From: Parabacteroides sp. Marseille-P3160
Lineage (GTDB): Bacteria > Bacteroidota > Bacteroidia > Bacteroidales > Tannerellaceae
Assembly (NCBI RefSeq): GCF_900162725.1
Contig: NZ_LT799418.1
Location: forward strand, 3,029,134 to 3,069,339
DNA length: 40,206 nucleotides
Direction: 5' to 3'
Shown here piece by piece: positions 32,023-40,206 of this stretch (position 1 is the stretch's first letter; every line of letters starts with the position of its first letter). The translations under genes and the position numbers were made by a program. The notes below the pieces were generated by a model that did not search any database, was not told the origin of the DNA, and was given only the letters and a program-made list of their open reading frames with translations.

Positions 32023-33096
32023 TTAGAACCAGTCTTTTTTCTTAAGGAAAAACCAGGTGGCGAGAGCAACCACGATCATTAGTATCCAAGCGAAAAAATA
32101 GCCGTAGGTAAACTCCAGTTCGGGCATTATTTTGAAATTCATTCCCCAAACGCCAACAAGGAAAGTCAACGGGATAAAGATGGTAGAGACGACGGTGAGC
32201 CGTTTCATGATCGCATTCATCCGCAGGTCATTATTGGAAACATATAAGTCGACCAGCGAATAAATCAACTCGCGGCAATCTTCTACCGTCTGGCAGACGA
32301 AAAGCACCTGGTCGTTCAGATCTACATATACCGGACGGATCTTTTTCTCGTCCTCTCCTTCGGGTATTAATTTGATGAACTGATCCTTGAGCGGAAGGCT
32401 GTTCCTGCGGATCTGGAGGTATTCGCGCCTCCGCTGCTGTATGACGGAACCTAAATCGGCTTGGTTACTATTGATATCCAACATCCTGTCTTCCACGTCT
32501 TCCAGGTAATCCTGTATTTTGGTGGCACATTCAATCAAGCAGACCGCAATAGTGTTCAACAGGAAAGCCAACAACAGGAAAGCGCTCTGATTGCGCAGGT
32601 CCATCAAATTGGCCTTCAATGCGGAATGAACCGGTTCGAAAAAGGAAGGATTAGTTTCCACGAAGGTAATAATAACATTCCCAGAGACTAAGAGGCAAAT
32701 ATGTTCGGCTGTCAACTCATCTTTCTCATTATAATTTTCAGCATTCATAATGATGAAATAACGCTTGTCACTCACTTTCTCCACCTTCACTACATGATGC
32801 GGCGTCAGGATATCCTTCGCATCCAGGCGGTCGAAACCAAAATCTTTTACAATTCGCGTAATCGTATCCGCATCGGTCAGGCCGGTCACCTGAAACCAAT
32901 TGACGTAGTCCGGGTTCACTAATTTGAGAAAGGAAGGCTCCGTCAGTTTCACATCCGTGGAATGCGCCAAGTCGCCTTTGTATTGTGTCAAGCGGATTTC
33001 CGTTGCCACATTGGAATCTCCCACATAATAATAATGGTCTGCCAGACGCCTGTTGGAAGGGACATGGCGATGATAATGCGCTGATTTACGTTTCAT
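32023..33096 (-). CDS. corA: CorA-type magnesium/cobalt transporter
   Basis: A 357-residue pentameric divalent-cation channel. The long N-terminal cytoplasmic domain has coiled-coil-rich helices (EDVEDRMLDINSNQADLG, SNNDLRMNAIMKRLTVVSTI). Two C-terminal membrane helices follow (IPLTFLVGVWGMNF and GYFFAWILMIVVALATWFFL), with the selectivity motif GMN in VGVWGMNFKIMPEL. The C-terminus is lysine-rich (LKKKDWF). It is the last gene of a minus-strand operon with mutS2 (9 bp upstream) and the PDZ/DUF4136 gene. The palindrome element at 31907-31992 is its terminator candidate. Confidence 0.93.
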   Translation of the reverse strand: MKRKSAHYHRHVPSNRRLADHYYYVGDSNVATEIRLTQYKGDLAHSTDVKLTEPSFLKLVNPDYVNWFQVTGLTDADTITRIVKDFGFDRLDAKDILTPHHVVKVEKVSDKRYFIIMNAENYNEKDELTAEHICLLVSGNVIITFVETNPSFFEPVHSALKANLMDLRNQSAFLLLAFLLNTIAVCLIECATKIQDYLEDVEDRMLDINSNQADLGSVIQQRRREYLQIRRNSLPLKDQFIKLIPEGEDEKKIRPVYVDLNDQVLFVCQTVEDCRELIYSLVDLYVSNNDLRMNAIMKRLTVVSTIFIPLTFLVGVWGMNFKIMPELEFTYGYFFAWILMIVVALATWFFLKKKDWF

Positions 33097-33105
33097 AACA
33101 CAAAC

Positions 33106-35577
33106 TTACTCTAATTCGACTACTGTAATACCGGCGCCTCCGAACTGCACATGCTCGTCCTGAAATTGCCGTACACCGGGAGTTGCCCTGAGGTAATCCC
33201 GTATCAATTGGCGAAGGATCCCCGTCCCTGTTCCATGTAGGATACGCACTTTAGATGCGCCGAACTGTATGGCATCATCAATGAAATAGGTGACCGCCTG
33301 CAATGCTTCTTCTCCCCTCATCCCCCGTACGTCGATTTCCTGGCGGAAGTTCAAGCGTTTTTCACGCATTTCATCGGATAGTTGTGCGCTGACAAGGCCA
33401 TTCTTTTGCGTTTCGCGCTTCAGCTCGCCTTTGCTCACCTTTTCCAGACGATCGAGCGCCACCGTACTTTTGATCATGCCGAAGGCAACTGTCGCCTGTT
33501 TATCCTGCAATTCCATAACGGTGCCGGCGGAAGTCTGGCCTTTCAGGCGTACCTGGTCGCCCACCTCAATAATTTGCTTGTTAAAGGCAGGCTTGGATAC
33601 GACCGGCTTTTCCTTTTTACGCTCCTTCCGTTCCTTCAGCTTGTCCATCTTCCTCCGGATGCGTTCGTCCTCCTCTGTCGTCTGAAGGACGGAAGATTTA
33701 AAGTCATCCAAAGAGCTCCGTATCTGCTTGGTTCTGTCCTTCTCCGCCTGCGCTTCCTTAATCTCCCGGATAGTCTGTTCAATCCGGGCATTGGTTTCGG
33801 CAAGTATCTTCTGGGCTTCGGCTTTCGCCTCTTTTAAAATATCTTTCCGTTGGGCATGAACCGCCTCCAGGTCTTCTTCATAACGGCTGGCCAGTTGCTC
33901 CAGCTTCTTCTCTTGCTGCCGGATGTTCTGCCGTTTGTTTTCCCAGTAACGCTTGTCGCGCACAATGTCCTGAAGATATTTATCCATGTCGATATAATCA
34001 GCGCCGACTTTGGCCGACGCCTCGGCAATCACCTCTTCGGGAAGACCTATTTTCCGGGCGATTTCGACGGCAAACGAACTGCCGGGATTTCCGATGGACA
34101 ACTTGAAAAGGGGTTGCATCAGATGGCGGTCATACAGCATGGCACCGTTAACCACTCCGGGAGTATTCTCCGCAAAATGCTTCAGATTCTGGTAATGAGT
34201 CGTGATGACGCCGAAGCTGCCCTTCCGGTTAAAGCGTATAAGCAAGGCTTCGGCAATCGCTCCTCCGATTTGAGGCTCGGTTCCGCTCCCGAATTCATCG
34301 ATTAATAAAATGGTATGTGCATCGCAGTTCCTGACGAAAAACTTCATATTCGTCAAATGGGAGCTATAGGTGCTCAGATCGTTCTCTATGCTTTGTTCAT
34401 CGCCGATATCAATGAACAGCCGGGAAAATAAGCCGACCCGCGAACTTTCATGTATCGGTATCAACAATCCGCATTGAAGCATGTATTGCAATAGTCCGAC
34501 CGTCTTCAGGCAAACGGATTTTCCTCCGGCATTAGGGCCGGAGATAACCAGTATCCGGTTCGTTTCGTCCAATGCTATATCCAGTGGGATTACCTCCTTC
34601 TGTTGCTTTTGGAGCGAAAGGTATAACAAAGGATGAATCGCCCGGTTCCAATCCAGCAACGGCCCGTCGACAAGCTGTGGTTTGATTGCGGAGATTTGTA
34701 GGGAGAACAAGGCTTTGGCACGGATAAAATCGATCTCCGCCATAAATTCGTAAGACTGCAGGATATCCGGTACCAGCGGACGGATGATTACGGTGAATTC
34801 CGTCAGGATGCGCAGAATCTCCCGCCTCTCCTCTCCTTCCAGTTCACGGATCCGGTTATTTGCCTCCACGACGGCCTCCGGCTCGATAAAGACGGTCTTT
34901 CCGGTAGCCGATTCGTCATGTACGATCCCGCGGATTTTACGCTTGAAGGCGGGAGCTACCGGAATCATCAACCGCCCATCACGCATCGTCGGAGTAACTT
35001 CCTTATCAACAAAACCATCGGACTGGGCCGAACGCAGGATAGATTGCAAGCTGCGGGAAATACTTCCCATCGTAGCCGTCATCTCCTTGCGTATCCGCAT
35101 CAGTTCGGGCGAGGCATTTTCCTTTATCTTTCCGTATTTGTCGAGGATCGCGTCGATCTTGCTTATCAATGAAGGGAATACCGGAATATCGCCGACCAAT
35201 ACAGTCAGCGCCGGATAGGGAAAATCACTGTCCTCTCCTCCGGCCGGGCGGAAAAAGCGGATAATTTCGCTGATGGTCTGCAAGGAACGCTTCAGGTCGA
35301 ACAGTTCCTTCTCATCCAGCCAGGTTCCTTCCGGCCGGATCCGCTTCAATGAAGAACGGACATCAAAGAAATAACTGGAAGGAAACTCCGTTTCCCCCTG
35401 GAGAATGCGGACAAATTCGTCCGTTTGGGCCAATTGTTCCAAGACTTCCCCGTATCGATCGGAGAAAGCCATGCTTTCCACCCGTTCTTTCCCCAAAGGG
35501 CTTAAACATTTAGCAATTACTAATTGGCGTATTTTATCAAAACCGATTTTTTGCTCAAAGTTCTGAGGATAGATCAC
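33106..35577 (-). CDS. mutS2: MutS2 endonuclease/ribosome-collision ATPase
   Basis: An 823-residue MutS2. The N-terminal clamp/lever region leads to the ATPase with Walker A in ILVISGPNAGGKSVCLKTVG and Walker B in TILLIDEFGSGTEP. A coiled-coil and basic KOW-like stretch (EKPVVSKPAFNKQIIEVGDQVRLKGQTSAGTV region) follows. The C-terminal Smr nuclease domain shows IDVRGMRGEEALQAV and ILHGTGTGILRQLIRDYL. MutS2 is linked to suppression of homologous recombination and, in Bacillus, to splitting of collided ribosomes; which applies here is not shown. It starts 20 bp after the PDZ/DUF4136 gene and is followed 9 bp later by corA. It is distinct from the membrane MutS-like protein at 7541. Confidence 0.93.
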   Translation of the reverse strand: MIYPQNFEQKIGFDKIRQLVIAKCLSPLGKERVESMAFSDRYGEVLEQLAQTDEFVRILQGETEFPSSYFFDVRSSLKRIRPEGTWLDEKELFDLKRSLQTISEIIRFFRPAGGEDSDFPYPALTVLVGDIPVFPSLISKIDAILDKYGKIKENASPELMRIRKEMTATMGSISRSLQSILRSAQSDGFVDKEVTPTMRDGRLMIPVAPAFKRKIRGIVHDESATGKTVFIEPEAVVEANNRIRELEGEERREILRILTEFTVIIRPLVPDILQSYEFMAEIDFIRAKALFSLQISAIKPQLVDGPLLDWNRAIHPLLYLSLQKQQKEVIPLDIALDETNRILVISGPNAGGKSVCLKTVGLLQYMLQCGLLIPIHESSRVGLFSRLFIDIGDEQSIENDLSTYSSHLTNMKFFVRNCDAHTILLIDEFGSGTEPQIGGAIAEALLIRFNRKGSFGVITTHYQNLKHFAENTPGVVNGAMLYDRHLMQPLFKLSIGNPGSSFAVEIARKIGLPEEVIAEASAKVGADYIDMDKYLQDIVRDKRYWENKRQNIRQQEKKLEQLASRYEEDLEAVHAQRKDILKEAKAEAQKILAETNARIEQTIREIKEAQAEKDRTKQIRSSLDDFKSSVLQTTEEDERIRRKMDKLKERKERKKEKPVVSKPAFNKQIIEVGDQVRLKGQTSAGTVMELQDKQATVAFGMIKSTVALDRLEKVSKGELKRETQKNGLVSAQLSDEMREKRLNFRQEIDVRGMRGEEALQAVTYFIDDAIQFGASKVRILHGTGTGILRQLIRDYLRATPGVRQFQDEHVQFGGAGITVVELE

Positions 35578-35597
35578 GTAATTAAATGATTAATGCT

Positions 35598-37037
35598 TTA
35601 ATTGATTTCAATGGTCAGCTCTTTACGGACTTCCGGCCGGATGCCTATCTCCTCCGCTCCATTACCCCGCTGTACGGTAAAGGTAATCTGATTGTTCCCG
35701 GACGGATTGACGTATGGAGCAAAATAATATAAATAAGAAAAGACCGTCAGGTTATTTGGATTTTGAATTGTTTTAGCAACCTGAGGGTATTTGAACGTAT
35801 CCCAGAACATACACCGCGTAAAGCCGTTCGCATCGGTAAACATGGTTTTCTTGTCCCGAAGTTTCATTGTGCTGGTGATAAACTGCTTATAGGCCGAGGT
35901 ATATTCTTCCGTCGTGCGGTCCAGCTTTTTTCCTTCGATTTGCTCGATCCTGTCGCCCGGAGCAATGCCGGCTTTGCCGGCCGGAGAGCCCGGATCGACA
36001 TCCGCCACTTCATATAGCCGGTCGATATTATAGCTGATTCCCGTATAGTTATAGCTCTTCTGGCTGACACGGAACAAAACGTTCCGGTTGTACTTTACGT
36101 AAGGATATTGCATGCACATCAATGGGATATGAACACGTACGTAGTCATCCAGGGAATAACTGTCGTTCAGCAGTTCGTTGGCCTCGCATTCCCAAAGCAC
36201 GCGGCCGGGAGTCATCCGCTGGTCAAGGAAACGGAAACCGAACTGCAGGATATATTGTCCTTCGGATTGCCCCGAATTGACGTTGAGGAAAGGCAATTTC
36301 ACCATCTTTCCGGTAGAAAAATCATAACGGTAGGTTACTTCCTTATTCGAAGCCGACCTCCCTTTATAATTGGGATTCGTATCGAAAAGATAATACGTTT
36401 CGACCAGCAGGTCAGGTTGATAGGTTGAATAACGCAAGCCTTTATTAGTCAATTCCCGGCGAATGGAGGCATTGATCGAATTCTCCAATTGGCTGTTGTT
36501 TTCGTCAATCGAAGAAAAAGCGAATGTTTTGTATTTTGTCAAATCAACTGCATCCCGGGTAGTCATCGTGTTAAAGGGGCATACAAAAGTACGTTCCACT
36601 GTGCTTTCCAAACTGTACATGGAAAAGGCGGAAGCTAACTGCTCTTCCGCAATAGCGGCGCTGCGCTTGCATTCCTTTTTCACCAGAATCTCGCGAGGCT
36701 CGGAAGAAAGATTGGAAACCGTAAGCACCACTTCGTCACGATCGGCCGGATTCAACCGATCCCCCAAATCGTCTTCGGAAATTTCCAGGACCGAAATCCC
36801 GTCTATCTTTTCAATGATATCATTTTGTTTCAATCCTGCCATTTCTGCCGGGGAATAGGGATAGACGCTTATCACCACCGGTTTATGATTCCCCCATAAC
36901 TTATTCGTACTGACTTCGTAAGTAAGTCCCAAACGACAAATACGATCATTTACATTTTGAGCAAAGAGCATTACGAAAGAACTGAAAATAAATAATACAG
37001 GAAATATAACCTTCTTCATAAAAATAACTTTATACAT
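35598..37037 (-). CDS. Exported PDZ-DUF4136-PDZ protein
   Basis: A 479-residue protein with an N-terminal signal peptide (MKKVIFPVLFIFSSFVMLFA, Met 7 being the likely real start at 37019). A first PDZ domain lies at about residues 35-115 (VYPYSPAEMAGLKQNDIIEKIDGISV). The middle (about 150-320) carries a DUF4136-like domain (DLTKYKTFAF, LTNKGLRYSTYQPDLLVETYYLF, VLWECEANELLN). A second PDZ domain follows at about 335-385 (VADVDPGSPAGKAGIAPGDRIEQIEGKKL). It is probably a periplasmic or lipoprotein-like scaffold without a protease domain; function unknown. It is first in the operon with mutS2 and corA. Confidence 0.8.
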   Translation of the reverse strand: MYKVIFMKKVIFPVLFIFSSFVMLFAQNVNDRICRLGLTYEVSTNKLWGNHKPVVISVYPYSPAEMAGLKQNDIIEKIDGISVLEISEDDLGDRLNPADRDEVVLTVSNLSSEPREILVKKECKRSAAIAEEQLASAFSMYSLESTVERTFVCPFNTMTTRDAVDLTKYKTFAFSSIDENNSQLENSINASIRRELTNKGLRYSTYQPDLLVETYYLFDTNPNYKGRSASNKEVTYRYDFSTGKMVKLPFLNVNSGQSEGQYILQFGFRFLDQRMTPGRVLWECEANELLNDSYSLDDYVRVHIPLMCMQYPYVKYNRNVLFRVSQKSYNYTGISYNIDRLYEVADVDPGSPAGKAGIAPGDRIEQIEGKKLDRTTEEYTSAYKQFITSTMKLRDKKTMFTDANGFTRCMFWDTFKYPQVAKTIQNPNNLTVFSYLYYFAPYVNPSGNNQITFTVQRGNGAEEIGIRPEVRKELTIEIN

Positions 37038-37063
37038 TATAAATAGTATCGAATCGATCGTTA

Positions 37064-37071
37064 CAAAGGTA
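37064..37071 (-). promoter_or_regulatory. -7 element for the PDZ-mutS2-corA operon
   Basis: Reads TACCTTTG on the minus strand, a perfect TAnnTTTG match about 26 bp before the first start codon (37037). Confidence 0.5.
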
Positions 37072-37104
37072 AAGATTATTTTATTTATGCAGAAGAGTTG
37101 GCAA

Positions 37105-37112
37105 TATATTTG
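37105..37112 (+). promoter_or_regulatory. -7 element for grpE-dnaJ
   Basis: TATATTTG, a perfect TAnnTTTG match, about 105 bp upstream of the grpE start. No CIRCE-like inverted repeat was found in the leader. Confidence 0.45.
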
Positions 37113-37218
37113 AAGATAGACTGGTATGAAAGCGCAATCCCGGAGAGGAAAAAGGAATTTCCCCAGGAGAATGGGAGATGTGTATAGGTTTAACGGATAA
37201 ATAGATACAATTTAGATA

Positions 37219-37794
37219 ATGATGGATAATAAGAATACTGAAATCAATCCTGAAGATCTGCCTCAGGAAGAAGCAGGGCAGACAAACAGTCAGAATGAAC
37301 AGGAAAATACGGCAGGCGAACCAAAGCCATCCGACAATGTGGCAGAGTTATTTCATTCCCTTGAAACCAAATATGAGGAATTAAATGGCGCTCATTTACG
37401 TTTAATGGCTGAGTTCGACAATTACCGGAAGCGTACGCTGAGAGAAAAAGCCGATTTGATACGGAACGGAGCCGAATCGGCCTTGACCAGCTTACTGCCG
37501 ATCGTAGACGATTTCGAACGGGCTCTCGCCAATATCCAGAAAACAGAGGATGTGAAAGCGGCGACGGAAGGCGTACAATTGATCTATAATAAATTCCTTG
37601 CTTATTTAACACAGCAGGGAGTAAAACCGATCGATGCTATCGGCAAACCGTTCGACTCCGATACTTATGATGCGGTGGCAACGATCCCGGCACCGGAGGA
37701 TGAGCTGAAAGGCAAAATACTTGACTGTGTACAAACCGGCTATACTTTAAATGACAAAGTCATTCGTCATGCCAAAGTCGTAGTAGGAGAATAA
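37219..37794 (+). CDS. grpE: Nucleotide exchange factor GrpE
   Basis: The 191-residue GrpE that releases ADP from DnaK. The acidic disordered N-terminus (about residues 1-45) is followed by the long coiled coil (LETKYEELNGAHLRLMAEFDNYRKRTLREK) and the core NGAESALTSLLPIVDDFERAL. The C-terminal beta domain, with GVKPIDAIGKPFDSDTYDAV and VQTGYTLNDKVIRHAKVVVG, ends the protein as in all GrpEs. The Met-Met start leaves one codon of ambiguity. dnaJ starts 15 bp downstream. Confidence 0.95.
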   Translation: MMDNKNTEINPEDLPQEEAGQTNSQNEQENTAGEPKPSDNVAELFHSLETKYEELNGAHLRLMAEFDNYRKRTLREKADLIRNGAESALTSLLPIVDDFERALANIQKTEDVKAATEGVQLIYNKFLAYLTQQGVKPIDAIGKPFDSDTYDAVATIPAPEDELKGKILDCVQTGYTLNDKVIRHAKVVVGE

Positions 37795-37809
37795 GAAAGA
37801 AAATAAAAG

Positions 37810-38964
37810 ATGGCTAAAAGAGATTATTATGAAGTGCTGGGCATAGAACGGACTTCCACGATAGAAGAAATAAAAAAAGCCTACCGGAAAAAGGCAATCC
37901 AATACCATCCGGACAAAAACCCCGGTGACAAAGAGGCGGAAGAAAAGTTTAAAGAAGCGGCCGAAGCATATGATGTGCTGAGCGACGCGCAAAAACGTCA
38001 ACGCTACGACCAATACGGCCATGCCGGCGTAGGTAGCGGAGCTTCAAGCGGCGGATTCGGCGGTGGCATGTCGATGGATGATATTTTCTCCCAATTCGGA
38101 GATTTGTTCGGCGGTCATTTCAGCAGTTTCGGAGGATTCGGCGGTTTTGGCAGTTCGGGATCGAGCCGTCAGGTAAACCGGGGATCGGACTTGCGCGTGA
38201 AGGTAAAACTTACATTAAAGGAAATTGCAGCGGGCGTTGAAAAGAAGATCAAAGTCAAGAAATATGTTCCATGCAGCCATTGCCACGGCACGGGTGCCGC
38301 AGACGATAAAAGCATTACAACATGTCCTACCTGTCACGGCCGCGGAGTGATAACGCGCGTAACCAATACCATCCTGGGACAAATGCAGACACAAAGCGTC
38401 TGTCCGAATTGCGGTGGAGAAGGCAGAACCATCACAAAAAAATGCACGGCATGTAACGGAGAAGGGGTCGTGCGTGACGAAGAAGTCATCACCATTAACA
38501 TACCCGCCGGCGTAGCCGGGGGCATGCAGCTCTCCATGAGCGGAAAAGGAAATGCCGCCCGCCGGGGAGGAATCAATGGGGACTTGCTGATCCTGATAGA
38601 GGAAGAACCTCATGCCGAGCTGGTTCGCGATGAGAACGACCTTTTATACAATCTCTTATTAACTATTCCGCAGGCCGTTTTAGGCGATATGGTGGAAGTT
38701 CCTACGGTAGACGGCAAAGTTAAAGTGAAGATCGAACCCGGTACGCAACCCGGCAAGGTACTCCGACTGCGTAATAAGGGACTTCCTTCCGTCCATCATT
38801 ACGGAACAGGAGATTTATTGGTTAATATCAGCATCTACGTGCCTGAAGCATTAACCTCTGAAGAGAAAAATGCGATCAAGCATATGGAAAAATCTCCCAA
38901 TTTCCAGCCCAATCCATCCATAAAGGATAAAATATTTAGTACATTTAAACACTTGCTTGATTAA
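37810..38964 (+). CDS. dnaJ: Chaperone DnaJ
   Basis: A 384-residue type I Hsp40. The J domain (residues 1-70) has the HPD motif in [12 protein letters not shown] glycine/phenylalanine-rich linker follows ([21 protein letters not shown]). The zinc domain has all four CxxCxGxG repeats ([32 protein letters not shown]). Two substrate-binding beta domains and a dimerisation tail complete it. It stimulates DnaK ATPase and delivers substrates. It forms an operon with grpE; dnaK is not here. Confidence 0.96.
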   Translation: MAKRDYYEVLGIERTSTIEEIKKAYRKKAIQYHPDKNPGDKEAEEKFKEAAEAYDVLSDAQKRQRYDQYGHAGVGSGASSGGFGGGMSMDDIFSQFGDLFGGHFSSFGGFGGFGSSGSSRQVNRGSDLRVKVKLTLKEIAAGVEKKIKVKKYVPCSHCHGTGAADDKSITTCPTCHGRGVITRVTNTILGQMQTQSVCPNCGGEGRTITKKCTACNGEGVVRDEEVITINIPAGVAGGMQLSMSGKGNAARRGGINGDLLILIEEEPHAELVRDENDLLYNLLLTIPQAVLGDMVEVPTVDGKVKVKIEPGTQPGKVLRLRNKGLPSVHHYGTGDLLVNISIYVPEALTSEEKNAIKHMEKSPNFQPNPSIKDKIFSTFKHLLD

Positions 38965-39041
38965 AACAAGGATAAATGTTAAATATGCTCAACAAAAAGA
39001 ATTTTATTGCCGAATATATATGCTGTATAACATAAAGCTTA

Positions 39042-39126
39042 TATATTTGCAATGTGTTTTTCATGGTATTAGATTTAAGGTTAACAATGATGATTGGTTG
39101 TCGTGATGACAACCTTTTGTTTTTTT
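39042..39126 (+). ncRNA. Probable Bacteroidales small RNA with own promoter and terminator
   Basis: A perfect -7 element, TATATTTG (39042-39049), is followed by an unstructured conserved-looking run containing CATGGTATTAGATTTAAGG. A strong terminator follows: GGTTGTC, loop GTGAT, GACAACC (39096-39114), then TTTTGTTTTTTT. The predicted transcript is about 70 nt (roughly 39056-39125) and has no coding capacity. From memory the GGTATTAGATTTAAGGTTAAC core recurs in many Bacteroidales genomes as a short abundant RNA (a Bacteroidales-1-like or paralogous sRNA family); the exact family name is uncertain. It lies between dnaJ and purH. The rest of 38965-39041 is AT-rich with nothing assigned. Confidence 0.65.
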
Positions 39127-39135
39127 AATGAATTC

Positions 39136-39291
39136 TCAAAGGAGGGCGGCATAACAGCGAAAACAAAATGATTGCCCTGTATTGAGGTAAAAGATGAAGT
39201 ATTCATTCTTTTTTATATACCTGAGGACCCAAAAGTATCCCATACCCATGGCAGAGAAGATTGCAAGAAGTTCTTTTAAAGTATTACGCAT
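39136..39291 (-). CDS. Possible 51-residue membrane peptide
   Basis: An open frame starting at MRNTLKELLA with one hydrophobic helix (LLAIFSAMGMGYFWVLRYI) followed by KKNEYFIFY and a cysteine-containing tail. The longer frame to 39378 would run into the purH start and promoter. No -7 element was found upstream on this strand. It fills most of the gap between the small RNA and purH. It could be a real small membrane protein or chance; I do not recognise it. Confidence 0.3.
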   Translation of the reverse strand: MRNTLKELLAIFSAMGMGYFWVLRYIKKNEYFIFYLNTGQSFCFRCYAALL

Positions 39292-39321
39292 ATTTATCTT
39301 TAGTATGTAGAAATTATTCTC

Positions 39322-39329
39322 TATTTTTG
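39322..39329 (+). promoter_or_regulatory. -7 element for purH
   Basis: TATTTTTG, a perfect TAnnTTTG match, 36 bp upstream of the ATG at 39366, predicting a short leader of about 30 bases. Confidence 0.5.
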
Positions 39330-39365
39330 TGCCTACCAAAAAGAATATAGAGAACCAAAAAGATA

Positions 39366-40206
39366 ATGACAGCAACAAAACAAATTAAACGCGCCCTTGT
39401 GTCGGTTTATCATAAGGATGGTTTAGATGAACTATTAAAGAAACTTCATGAAGAAGGGGTTAGCTTTGTTTCAACCGGAGGTACCCAATCATTTATCGAA
39501 TCACTGGGACTCCCTTGCGAGTCGGTGGAAGAGCTGACAGGCTATCCGTCCATTCTTGGAGGACGCGTCAAAACCTTGCATCCCAAAGTGTTCGGTGGAA
39601 TCCTTGCCCGCCGTGAGAATGAAAAAGACAAAAGCCAATTGGCAACCTACGAGATACCGGAAATTGATTTAGTGATTGTCGACTTATATCCGTTTGAAGA
39701 AACGGTAGCATCCGGAGCGGACGAAGCGTCTATCATCGAAAAGATCGATATCGGCGGAATTTCACTGATCCGTGCAGCAGCCAAGAACTTCAGGGATGTC
39801 ATAATCGTCGCTTCCAAAACGCAATATCAACCGTTATTTCACTTACTGGAGGAAAAGGGAGCCAATACGACTTTAGAGGATCGCCAATGGTTCGCGAAAG
39901 AAGCTTTTGCCGTATCTTCCGGTTATGACACGGCCATCTTCAACTATTTCGACAGGCAGGCAGGCAGTGCATTTCGCGTCGCTATTGATGATGCGAAAAA
40001 CCTGCGCTACGGAGAAAATCCTCATCAGAAAGGAATCTTCTACGGCCAGTTCGACCGTCTTTTCGAACAATTGCAAGGGAAAGAAATTTCCTACAACAAC
40101 CTGCTGGATATCGATGCGGCGGTTAGTTTGATCGACGAGTTCGACGAATTGACCTTTGCCATACTGAAACACAACAACGCATGCGGGATCGCCTCCCGCC
40201 CGACCA
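39366..40206 (+). CDS. purH: Bifunctional AICAR transformylase/IMP cyclohydrolase, 5' part
   Basis: The last two steps of purine synthesis: AICAR formylation and IMP ring closure. The frame opens at ATG 39366 (MTATKQIKRALVSVYHKDGL) and runs off the window end after 280 codons, so only the N-terminal part is present. The MGS-like IMP cyclohydrolase domain is complete: FVSTGGTQSFIESLG, PSILGGRVKTLHPKVFGGIL, DLVIVDLYPFEETV, and IDIGGISLIRAAAKNF. The transformylase part begins with AKNLRYGENPHQKG and YNNLLDIDAAVSLIDEF. The family motif usually reading KHxNPCG here reads KHNNACG. It is transcribed from the element at 39322. Confidence 0.95.
   Translation, partial: MTATKQIKRALVSVYHKDGLDELLKKLHEEGVSFVSTGGTQSFIESLGLPCESVEELTGYPSILGGRVKTLHPKVFGGILARRENEKDKSQLATYEIPEIDLVIVDLYPFEETVASGADEASIIEKIDIGGISLIRAAAKNFRDVIIVASKTQYQPLFHLLEEKGANTTLEDRQWFAKEAFAVSSGYDTAIFNYFDRQAGSAFRVAIDDAKNLRYGENPHQKGIFYGQFDRLFEQLQGKEISYNNLLDIDAAVSLIDEFDELTFAILKHNNACGIASRPT

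Overview
The window reads as a chromosomal segment of a Bacteroidales gut-type bacterium. A Parabacteroides/Tannerellaceae-like genome is my best guess, but the species is not proven. The evidence is a SusC/SusD pair with a surface lipoprotein, a GH92 mannosidase, typical Bacteroidota housekeeping genes (DUF3667, MutS2, fused ETF, GrpE-DnaJ), no obvious Shine-Dalgarno sites, and many promoters with the Bacteroidota -7 element TAnnTTTG. No rRNA, tRNA, phage or CRISPR locus was seen. || Layout. 1-14445 is a moderately GC-rich core block: an AraC-type regulator; queE-queD (queuosine precursor); an ETF-quinone oxidoreductase followed by a fused beta-alpha ETF; a DUF3667 membrane protein; a membrane-anchored MutS-like ATPase; an acyl-CoA synthetase; and a tight operon mtaB - lipid A-type acyltransferase - glycosyltransferase 2. 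14442-28951 is a visibly AT-richer mannoside-utilisation island: a GntR regulator, a phosphomannose isomerase with an extra N-terminal domain, an MFS sugar transporter, a ROK kinase, a GH92 alpha-mannosidase, SusC, SusD and a LamG-type surface lipoprotein. 29168-40206 returns to core genes: an APC amino acid permease, tcdA, the minus-strand operon PDZ/DUF4136 protein - mutS2 - corA, grpE-dnaJ, a probable small RNA, and the 5' two thirds or less of purH, cut by the window end. || How it works together. The island encodes a complete short route. SusCD and the lipoprotein capture and import mannosides; GH92 releases mannose; the MFS protein takes it up; the ROK kinase makes mannose-6-phosphate; and the isomerase makes fructose-6-phosphate. 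The same 12-bp sequence ATGTTCATACAT lies just downstream of the -7-like element of all three island promoters (isomerase operon, GH92, SusC operon). This predicts one GntR-controlled regulon, instead of the usual hybrid two-component, SusR or ECF-sigma control of such loci. || The most unusual non-coding structure is a class of intergenic elements at three places (about 1976-2148, 28976-29104 and 31907-31992). In each, short palindromes recur at exactly 22-bp spacing: AGTGCACT in two loci, and CATAACTATG or its complement in the third. Two of the three are bounded by imperfect inverted repeats of the type GGGCTGTCCAAAA, which suggests MITE-like minisatellite elements that also sit where terminators are expected.
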